Assembly (NCBI GenBank): GCA_963693365.1 | Contig: CAVNZM010000017.1 | Coordinates: 4,092,001-4,156,000, forward strand | Origin: Amoebidium appalachense | Lineage: Eukaryota > Ichthyosporea | Length of the DNA: 64,000 nt | Direction: 5' to 3' | In this document: positions 50,695 to 64,000 of the stretch, one piece after another | Layout of the letters: the number at the start of each line of letters is the position of its first letter | How positions within the stretch are numbered: the stretch's first letter is position 1 | The notes under the pieces: generated by a model | Seen by the model: only the letters and a program-made list of their open reading frames with translations | Database searches by the model: none | What the model was told of the DNA's origin: nothing | Program-made: the position numbers and the translations under genes

Positions 50695-52505
50695 AAATAA
50701 AAAAAATAAAAAAATAAAAAATAAAAAATAAACCCCTTTCTTCCCCTCCCTCCCCCAGCCCCCACACACCCACCCACCCTTCCACAACCACAATCACACC
50801 CAGACCCAGCTGTATGCCCTCCTAAAATGTCTCCACCCCCCGCCCCCTCCCCCTCCGTCCCCCACACACCCCTCTTCTCCCTCCCTCCCCCTCCCCGCCC
50901 CCCCCCCCCCTCCCCCCCCCCCAAAAAAAACCACACCCACCATCACACGCAGACCCAGCTGTATGCCCATTTGAAATCTCTCCCCCCTCCCCCCCCCCTT
51001 CCCTGCCCCCCCCCCCCCCCCCCTCCCCCTCTCCCCCCCCCCCCCCCCCTCTCCCCCCCATCACCTACCCCCACCCACCATCACGCACAGATCCAGCTGT
51101 ATGCCCTCCATAATATCTGAACCTCCAACCCCCCGTCCCCTACCCCCTCCCCCATGCCCAAGTGCCCTTCATCCCCTCCCCCCTGCCCCCAACCCCCCTT
51201 CCTCCCCCCCCCCGCCCACACCCCCCGCCCACACCCCCCACCCCCCCCCACCAACACGCACAGAGCCAGCTGTATGTCCTCCATAATATCTGACCCCCGC
51301 CCCCAACTCCCCCCCTGAAATCCCCCCTTCCCCCTTTCCCTCCCTCCCCCCCCACTCTCAGTCACCCCTCCCCCTCCACCCCCCCCCCCCCCTCCCCCCC
51401 CCCCAAAAAAAAAAACACACACACACACGCACCATCACGCGCAGACCCAGCTGTATGCCCTCCATAATATCTGACGATGCGGACTTCTTGTACGTAACCT
51501 GCCCATCCACCTCCTTCCTGTGGCCTATCTTGGTCGTGGTCGAGTTACGCGTCCGCAGAGCCGCAAGGCTGGACCGCTTCAACCCGTCACGCGCCATTCT
51601 TCGGTCCCTGTTTCCATCCAAAACACAATCACCGTGAAGAAAAGTTTAGCGTTCTAATATTTCAAAATTCACTGCAGAAAGAAAATTAAGAAGAAAAAAA
51701 CCTGGCCCGCGTGAAAGAGGGGGGGGGGGGGGGGGGGGAGAGGGGGGGGGGGGAAGGGGCAGCAAAGTACATCAGAAACACGTAAAAAAGGTTCCGCCCA
51801 AATCACCGTGGAGTATGCATCAGGTTTTTTTTAAAATGCGCAGAAGAATATTGCGGCAAAGAAACGGTAAAAACACAAAAAGATAAATAAGGTTGCTGGC
51901 AAGTCAGGTGTGAGATTAGCCTTCCATGCTATGCCACTTTGAGACTCACGCGGGAGTGGATGGATGAGTTAGATGGTTAGGTGTGAGGGTGTGTGTGTGT
52001 GTGTGTGTGCGCGTGCGCACGCGCGCGGGCGCGCGCTACGCATGTGTGTATGCGCAGTTTATGTAAATCTCTGCACTTGCAGAATGCTCATAATATCAGT
52101 GTGGTTTCTCGCATTTCTTGGGGTGTGTAGAGCGGTATGCGAGTTGTGTGCGCCTGTCTGTGCTCATGCACGTGTTTGTGTGTGTGTGCCTGCCTGTACT
52201 CCTGTACGTGTGTCACACACACACTCACAAACAGTAGCATGTACCGAGTTAGTGCTGCGCACAACAAAACCTGCCCGTGCGCACATCACATCACCGACAC
52301 ATCAGTTCACTCACCTTGGCACAACCTCTCCAAAAGGATTTTCTCCCCCCGATGACTGTAGCCTCTCCCCACCCACAGAAGTGGCGGATGTAGCATTTCC
52401 ATGGGGCCCATCCTCCCTCTCATCCTCATGACCCGCTTCCTCCTCAACGGCATCTTCTCTCCCCGGGCCCTCGCCCTCCTCTTTCCCCTCCTGCCTCTCC
52501 GACAT
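40001..52505 (-). CDS. PIP5K: Type I phosphatidylinositol-4-phosphate 5-kinase with long low-complexity tail
   Basis: Twelve exons join in frame: 52315-52505, 51433-51607, 50139-50212, 49417-49515, 48550-48592, 47956-48108, 47540-47686, 46673-46828, 45587-45771, 43005-43134, 41996-42145, 40001-41146 (about 882 aa from ATG 52505). Diagnostic pieces are [14 protein letters not shown], the [15 protein letters not shown] helix, [10 protein letters not shown] (nucleotide loop) with FIIKTV (ATP-binding Lys), [44 protein letters not shown] and [13 protein letters not shown]. The family phosphorylates PI4P to PI(4,5)P2 at membranes. The N-terminus is acidic; the true start may lie in a further upstream exon, because the frame is open above ATG 52505 and a TATAG acceptor is possible near 52576. 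The last exon is a 382-codon Gln/Asn/Ser/Thr-rich tail, and how it joins is less certain (see 41146-41299). Confidence 0.88.
41147..41299 (-). other. Possible extra PIP5K exon or upstream part of the last exon
   Basis: A (CA)n tract ending in TTGCAG at 41300-41305 looks like the acceptors used elsewhere in this window. The sequence after it is open and protein-like in one frame ([17 protein letters not shown], then [18 protein letters not shown]) down to a stop at 41064. The long tail frame below is in a different frame and meets a TAG at 41147. A missed small intron, an alternative 3' end or a frameshift would reconcile them; I cannot choose. Confidence 0.35.
43266..44316. mobile_element. 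About 1-kb dispersed element, copy 2 (PIP5K intron)
   Basis: Second copy of the element at 22599-23618, in the same orientation and also in the intron of a minus-strand gene. Poly(A) lies at about 44157-44180. Differences are scattered point changes and tract lengths. Confidence 0.85.
44523..44632 (+). mobile_element. SINE-like repeat, subtype B, partial
   Basis: It shares GGAACACGGTACCAAG and ATCAAGTATGCAGCATCAGC with the subtype at 50372-50582 and 9915-10030. It follows poly(G). Confidence 0.75.
44757..44955. mobile_element. Related short repeat, two partial units
   Basis: GAATGCGTCATAAAGTACGAAGTACAC after poly(G), followed by a second start-like unit from about 44820 that ends at GGAGCCCAAGTCATCCACACG. 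It is the same family as 60140-60267 but more diverged. Confidence 0.75.
44987..45137 (+). mobile_element. Repeat family C, copy 1
   Basis: It begins GGGGTGGAAATATGGAGGAG and ends at CACAAAAGCATG, with CATCATCAGGGGGGTTCC inside. Downstream DNA (to about 45270) keeps a GGTTTCGACTC block and an ACCCGTCTTGG...AGACGAGCAGGG hairpin like that in the 1-kb element. It is closely similar to 59932-60082. Confidence 0.8.
46456..46536. repeat. Uninterrupted poly(C), 81 nt
   Basis: The longest homopolymer in the window, in the PIP5K intron between exons 46673-46828 and 45587-45771. On the gene strand it is poly(G). Confidence 0.95.
50372..50582 (-). mobile_element. SINE-like repeat, subtype B, copy 1
   Basis: About 210 bp. 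On the minus strand it starts TTGAATGCGGAACACGGTAC, includes GCAGAGCCCATCCTCAGG, then TGAGTTTCGACCCC, and ends ATCAACTGAACTTG. Poly(G) bounds both ends on that strand. It lies in a PIP5K intron. Confidence 0.85.
50789..51293 (-). repeat. Four decayed copies of the 3' end and donor of PIP5K exon 51433-51607
   Basis: The end of the exon (ATACAGCTGGGTCTG on the gene strand) and its donor region recur at 51247-51293, 51073-51121, 50938-50985 and 50789-50835. Spacings are 138-181 bp, and poly(C) lies between copies on the plus strand. All lie downstream of the true exon, inside its intron. Confidence 0.92.
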
Positions 52506-52621
52506 GACAATGCACTCGCAGCCGTCTTGCAGGCAATTGCAGCTGCAAATGGGGATCCTTTTGGTCAATCCGTAAACTATATAAGGGTAGCGGTTTGCTC
52601 AAAGACGTCGCCAGTGTGAGT

Positions 52622-52701
<80 letters not shown>

Positions 52702-52871
52702 ATTGATGTACTATATGAGGCGAGTGTTGGTACGCGCGTGTGTAAAGCAGTTACTTGTGTGTGTGCGGGCGCGCGCGCGCTCGTGTGTGTGTTATGTGTG
52801 TTTGTGTGTGTGTAACGTACGATGTGGGGCATGTGTTGGCGTGGGTGTGTGTGATAAGTATAATAAGCAAA

Positions 52872-52918
<47 letters not shown>

Positions 52919-54629
52919 GTTGCTTGTGCATGACTGCGTGCAAGAACACCTGTCTGTGTGTGTTTATTAAGGCCGAGGTGGCGCTGGCCGAGGAAGGGAG
53001 GGGGGAAAGGGAAAGAGGGAAGGGGGCCAGGGGGGGCGGGGGGGGGGGGAGGGTGGGGGGAGGAGGGGAAGGCAGTGGGGGGAAGTGGGGGGGGGGGGGG
53101 GGGGGAAGGGGGGTAGAAGGGTAACTCGGGCGCGACAAACACCCACACTTCCCCGTCTCTGCCTGCCTGCCTCTATGTCTGTGCCTATTCTCTGCAATGC
53201 TTGGTTCATTAAACCCTAGTAACAGCTGGAAAGTCAAAGTAAAGCAACAAGAGCCACGAAAGTGCGTGAGAGCGGGCGAAGACCGAATCTTTTGTCAGAC
53301 AGTGCAAACCACAAGCATGACTGTTATCAGATCTTAACTTGGTCGGTACTTCATCCATTAAAAATAACACAGGGAGAACAAAAAAATGTGAGGGTTCCTT
53401 ACCACCATACGCTCATAAGAGCAGCAACTACACCGGATCCAAGACTTGTGCGTCCCCAAACGGTATAACAGATAATCAGCAAAGGGAAGTACTGCAGTTC
53501 ACGCTCAGGAATGGGGAAAGAAAAAAAAAAACTAACGTTGTTATGTAATGCAGAATAAAAACTAGTGTGCCGTGCGCACACGCTGAGTGAAGGAAAAACG
53601 ATCGAAGAAAGGCTTGTGGAGCCTGGGTTTCATCTTCACTCAACGTCCAAAAAGAAAAGGGGTTGCCGGCGAGCACTAAGAAACGGTAGGAAGATGTTTC
53701 ATCTAGTTATCCTTCCGCCACAATAACCGTTTCCTAAATGTTCCTCCTCTCGCTTACATGGCCATAATTACATCCGGGTGATCTACAACAGCTACTCTGT
53801 GATAAGGCACAAGAGTAACAATTCAAGATAATTAGCTCTTTGATGTGAACGCCCGTTGTTAAGGGTGCTTAGATGCTTCTGATAAGCCCAACTCTGTTAT
53901 ATAATGGTATAAACTGTCATATACTTCTACATGTGTGGCTAAAATATACAGAAGTAACGCAAACTCTCACACATGCGTGTTAGCAAGAACTTTGCTTGTC
54001 ACTCATAATCATTACCTTTGAAAACGCCCAAGACAAAAAACGAAACGTGATGACGGTGAGTATTAAAGATTACACGCAACTACATGAACCCATATATGGC
54101 ACTTCCTCTATCAATCTGCTTCAAAATAGCCAAATATAGGGTACATATGATGTTGTTATTGGTTCAATAATTCCCGTAGTTCAACGTTTTCACCGTTATT
54201 GTTAAGAAGGCGGGTGAAGTTCAAACCGGTACCGCTCCCCTATACACTTGGAGAGAGTAACCGTTTGTTTGAATTGTAGAGATATGCGTACCGATTAGAA
54301 TTTGCGAAACATATAGGCCTGCATCTCTGACGTACACTCCAGCTGTAGTGTGCCAGCACATCTTCCATTCAACTGATTGCACCTTTGAAACGAAAAAGAA
54401 ATTTGCGATTCTGAAGGCGGGGCCTTCTTCCTGGGCTGGGCTTGATCTCCACACTCAGTTGTGATCCAACAGCATCACATAGTGCGAACGATCATAGCCA
54501 TATAACCCTAGCGTGTGCATTTCAGTTAATTTCCAGGCTAAACAGCCTTAGTTAGGCAGCAGAAGGGATTTACATTCGGGCTGATTATAAACATAGCCAA
54601 AGAGGTTTCTAAGAGAGAGAGCGTTCAAC
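52506..54629. promoter_or_regulatory. Divergent region between PIP5K and USE1
   Basis: 2.1 kb separates the assigned start codons. The left half has a (GT)n tract (52628-52698) and G-rich DNA (52995-53110). The right half (53200-54600) is ordinary AT-balanced sequence without tracts and probably contains both promoters and perhaps a PIP5K 5' non-coding or short coding exon. A minus frame at 54221-54454 has no recognised motif. Confidence 0.4.
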
Positions 54630-61134
<6,505 letters not shown>

Positions 61135-61462
61135 CTATTAGAAGTTGTGTCGTTTGTAAATACTATGTTTAGTAAAACTGTAGACAGGGAGAACGAGCCG
61201 TGGACGCTTAGCACTCATCTTGAGGTACTGTTGCCTAGCACTAGGTCAGCTGCAGCAACACATCCTTTCTAGTCGACAGCTACGGCTGGTGTGTTCATGT
61301 CCGTGGTTACTGTGACTCAAGATTTCTTATGTTTGAGCCACTTTTGAAGACGAACAAAGCTTCAGTTGGACACGAAAAGGGACAGGGGCCTCTGGTGGCT
61401 GCGTGTGTTTGTTTGTGCCTGTGTACTCGGGGGGTAGAGGAGGGGAGGTGGAGGTGGGGGGA

Positions 61463-61495
<33 letters not shown>

Positions 61496-62478
61496 AGATT
61501 TGGAACGGCCAGAGGGAAGAAGAGAAGGGGTATGGGATGGAAAGCCGATGTATGAATGTGCGTTGGGTAGCATGGCTTCAGTACCTTTCCTGACTGGAGA
61601 GACTGGTGGATCCGGCCGGCCGCGGGTCGATTATTCGTGCTGATCGGCTTGCAATTTTAATTTTTTTTAATTAGCTTCTGGCTCTTTGGGTCTTTTATTG
61701 TTTTGGAGTGTATTGTAGTTAGACCTGACACTTTCGAATGAGAATATACCTACTCTTTTTTCTCGTTAGGTACTTGTGTTGACTTTGTCAGAGCTCTTCA
61801 AGACTTCCGTCAGTTTGTCGTCCATAGCCTCGTTGCAGTTTGGATAAAGTAGGCCAATAAAAACGCATGTTTCTGTACCATAAAAGGCAAATTCCAATCC
61901 CCGGGTAAACAAACAGCGCATATAATTGATCCACCAATCACACGCCACGTAGCTTCATGTTGCACAATGTAGCCACATTCCTTTTTTCTGGGGAGCCAAT
62001 CAACGCGAACGTTTCATGAATGACATAAAATCGACATTATGACGTCACATGTACACCGGCGCCGGGCAGCTGCAGCCCGGGCCGGCCAGCCGGCGGGCTA
62101 CTGAGAAAAAAAGCAAAAAACGAACCCCCTTTTTTTATCCGAACTATTATTTTTGGGCTTGTTCAGTTTCACGTAAGCATTTGGAAAAAACGTGACAATA
62201 GGTGTGACGTGGATAAGTCACCAAAACGTGAAGATTTCTTGCTTGGCAGGGCGAGCGTTTTCTTTATTGTAGCCTACTAGACATGCAATGTTTTCTTGTA
62301 TGTGGTTGTCTGTAGCTTCAAATGATTATGCAACGAAGCTAAACTTTGGCATTTCAACCTAAACTCAGATACACACGGGTTGACAAGCTATACCGGTTTC
62401 TCCTCACGTCATGTTGTGAACTCTAGCCTGCAGTATTAGTAGTGCCTTTCTTTTAGAAGTACAACACAAACCACCACC
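61135..62478. promoter_or_regulatory. Region between USE1 and the disordered-protein gene, with a TGACGTCA site
   Basis: It contains a G-tract (61464-61492), a GC-rich stretch with nested palindromes (62056-62100, including GCCGGGCAGCTGCAGCCCGG), and TGACGTCA at 62040-62047, 439 bp before the next ATG. A 60-aa minus frame (61766-61948) looks protein-like in composition but has no recognised family. Confidence 0.45.
62040..62047. promoter_or_regulatory. TGACGTCA upstream of the disordered-protein gene
   Basis: Perfect CRE-type palindrome followed by CATG, 439 bp before ATG 62479. All three perfect sites I found in the window precede intronless genes or their copy. Confidence 0.45.
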
Positions 62479-63768
62479 ATGTCCTGGTACATCAGTTCGG
62501 CCACTAGGCCGGAAGATACACACAATGTCACTGACCAAGCAAGTAGCCTTTGGGACTATTTCTTTGGAGATGATCAACAAAATAACAACTCTGTCCCTGC
62601 TTCTGTCGGTGTGGGTGCTGCTATAATAGCAAACCAGCGGCGTAAATCAGCAACGGGAATACCCGTACCAGAAGAGGGTGTCCCTTACGCAAAAGTTAGA
62701 ACCGCTGCTACAGCAACACCAACACAGCAAAAGGAGACGGAAAGATTAAAGAGTAGTGTGGAGCTTCTTTTCCCTACCAAAACTAACATGATGGAATCTC
62801 GCGATATGGTCATGCAGCAAAATTCTTCGGCCGAAACAGAGGAGCAAGACCTGGCCCCGACACCGTACGTTTTCGAGACGAAGCCGCCGGCTACACTTAA
62901 AAAAACAGCATCCAAAACCTTAAAGATCGAGACACAACATGAAGAAAAGCCGAAACCCAAACCGGCCAAGGTCGATACTCTAGTTACAAAAGCATCCACT
63001 GGAAGTTTAGCGAGTACACGGAGCGGCACGAGCATTAAATCCATGCCGGCGTTCGTCCCCACCCCTTCCTTCACCGTTCCACCCACCCACCCAAATCCAT
63101 CCTCTACGTCCCTCCAGCAAGAAAAACCGCCTGTTCCAGAGCCTGAATCCCTGTCTGTGTCCAACATGCAAACGAGCAGTCAGAAATCTCTTCCGTTGGT
63201 GAACAGTCAGCCCGAACCGGGGGCTCTTAGCCACCTGGCCCATTTGATGCCTAATCCTCTTGCGGGCACTGGGAGTTTGGATGATGTTTCCAAGAAGAAG
63301 GGTCGGAAACGGCCCACATCCCTTTCCATGCACTTCAACAATCCGTTCAGTCGCTCACGCTCGCCAGAAGCGACGCCCCGCGGCTCGGATAAGGAAAAAG
63401 AGAAGGAAAAGGAGCCCGATACGTTGGCACCAGAGGCGGCTGCGGTCGTAACATCAGGTGTGTTTTCACCCAATAATCGCAGCGTGCGTCGGGTTTTGAG
63501 CTTTGGCGGGCACTCGAAGAAAGACAGGGAGGAGGATGGGAAAGATTGTGATGTAGGTTTAGCTTCATCCCCACGGTCGATCACGCGGGTGAAGTCGGGG
63601 AGCGGGTTTTTCAAGACCCATAGCCTGTTTCACAAATCGAAGAGCAGCACTAATCTGGACGATTCCAAGAGCAAAAGTACGACGGCGTTGCCTGATGTTG
63701 GTGGGAAGGCGTTCCCTGCGCTGCTGCCAACACTTGAGAGCGTGGATTTGTTCGAGTTCAAGAAGTGA
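62479..63768 (+). CDS. Intronless 429-aa low-complexity, probably disordered protein
   Basis: One frame runs from ATG 62479 (CCACCATGTCC, strong context) to TGA 63768. The N-terminus (MSWYISSATRPEDTHN, SSLWDYFFGDDQQ) has aromatic residues and may be the only short folded or binding motif. The rest is rich in Ser, Thr, Pro, Lys and Glu, with basic Ser patches such as KKKGRKRPTSLSMHF and SVRRVLSFGGHSKK that resemble basophilic-kinase or 14-3-3 sites. An acidic/Lys repeat (DKEKEKEKE) follows. The C-terminus has FHKSKSSTNLDD and ends DLFEFKK. No enzyme motif, membrane span or signal peptide is visible and I assign no function. Length and lack of stops in a non-repetitive frame argue that it is real. 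Confidence 0.7.
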   Translation: MSWYISSATRPEDTHNVTDQASSLWDYFFGDDQQNNNSVPASVGVGAAIIANQRRKSATGIPVPEEGVPYAKVRTAATATPTQQKETERLKSSVELLFPTKTNMMESRDMVMQQNSSAETEEQDLAPTPYVFETKPPATLKKTASKTLKIETQHEEKPKPKPAKVDTLVTKASTGSLASTRSGTSIKSMPAFVPTPSFTVPPTHPNPSSTSLQQEKPPVPEPESLSVSNMQTSSQKSLPLVNSQPEPGALSHLAHLMPNPLAGTGSLDDVSKKKGRKRPTSLSMHFNNPFSRSRSPEATPRGSDKEKEKEKEPDTLAPEAAAVVTSGVFSPNNRSVRRVLSFGGHSKKDREEDGKDCDVGLASSPRSITRVKSGSGFFKTHSLFHKSKSSTNLDDSKSKSTTALPDVGGKAFPALLPTLESVDLFEFKK

Positions 63769-64000
63769 TTCCAAGGTACAAGGGTGAGATGATGGGTAGT
63801 GTTTGTAGGTTGAGAACGTTGTGAGAAGGGAGGGGGAGAGGAGGAGGTGAAAGGGGAGGGGGGTTGTGTGTGGAGGGGGGGCGGAGCGGGGGGAGAGAGA
63901 GAGAGGAGAAGAAGGGGGTAGGCTTGCATGGGAAGGGGTTGGGTGTGGGTGGGTTTCTGGTTTTACTGCTGTGTTTTGGTTGTTGGGTTTTAAGGGACGG
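63769..64000. other. 3' flank of the last gene
   Basis: G/T-rich sequence with no coding potential that I can support. No AATAAA is visible within it. Confidence 0.3.

Noticed and set aside
51073-51293. PIP5K relics as real alternative exons
   Set aside because: On the gene strand they are preceded by G-rich rather than pyrimidine-rich DNA, and inclusion would often break the frame; kept only as a question for RNA data.
54221-54454. Minus frame between PIP5K and USE1
   Set aside because: No motif and no phase-consistent connection to the PIP5K first exon.
61608-61630. Cloning-vector junction (GGATCC, GGCCGGCC, CCGCGG in a row)
   Set aside because: Sites fall together but the flanking DNA is continuous genomic sequence with no vector features.
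61766-61948. 60-aa minus frame beginning MACDWWINYMRC
   Set aside because: Composition is protein-like, but length, lack of partners and location just before a promoter leave it unsupported.

Overview
The window is a piece of nuclear genome from an intron-rich eukaryote. I infer this from spliced genes with canonical GT-AG introns, a chromatin-remodelling subunit, an ER SNARE and a type I PIP kinase. The WAC-DDT-WHIM protein and the N-terminal motif of the SNARE look more like animal and close unicellular-relative versions than plant ones, so a protist of the opisthokont side is plausible but unproven. Exons are ordinary mixed-composition coding DNA. Introns are flooded with poly(G)/poly(C) tracts (one poly(C) run is 81 nt), (CA)n/(GT)n tracts, minisatellites and small mobile elements, and most long open frames through these tracts (Pro-, Gly-, Cys/Val- or His/Thr-runs) are meaningless.

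Layout: (1) 737-15173, minus: at least 17 exons of an ACF1/BAZ1A-type ISWI-complex subunit (WAC, basic/acidic linker, DDT, WHIM1); its C-terminus runs off the left edge. (2) 16827-17465, plus: intronless multi-pass membrane protein of unknown function, head-to-head with gene 1. (3) 19336-29224, minus: 11-exon, 358-residue atypical NAD(P)-binding SDR in which the catalytic Tyr position is Ile. (4) 28680-39200: an old tandem duplication (unit about 5.3 kb). Unit 1 holds SDR exon 1 and, head-to-head, an intact intronless 230-aa gene (30906-31598). Unit 2 holds a perfect copy of SDR exon 1 (34689-34719) but a broken copy of the intronless gene (36451-37169). (5) 40001-52505, minus: a 12-exon type I phosphatidylinositol-4-phosphate 5-kinase with a long low-complexity tail. 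(6) 54630-61134, plus: seven exons of USE1, an ER-Golgi SNARE, complete. (7) 62479-63768, plus: intronless, disordered 429-aa protein.

The genes do not form an operon or pathway. The spliced models are supported by phase: every listed exon joins its neighbour in frame, and the SDR, PIP5K and USE1 models sum to whole codons.

The most unusual signal is in intron structure. At least eight exon ends are followed, always on the intron side, by one or more decayed tandem copies of the exon end plus its splice site, or of the splice-site region alone. In addition, many introns carry poly(C) within a few to about 30 nt of the donor and (CA)n running straight into the acceptor AG. Other striking elements are a 132-bp-arm palindrome, a TA-flanked MITE and a dispersed SINE-like family bounded by poly(G).
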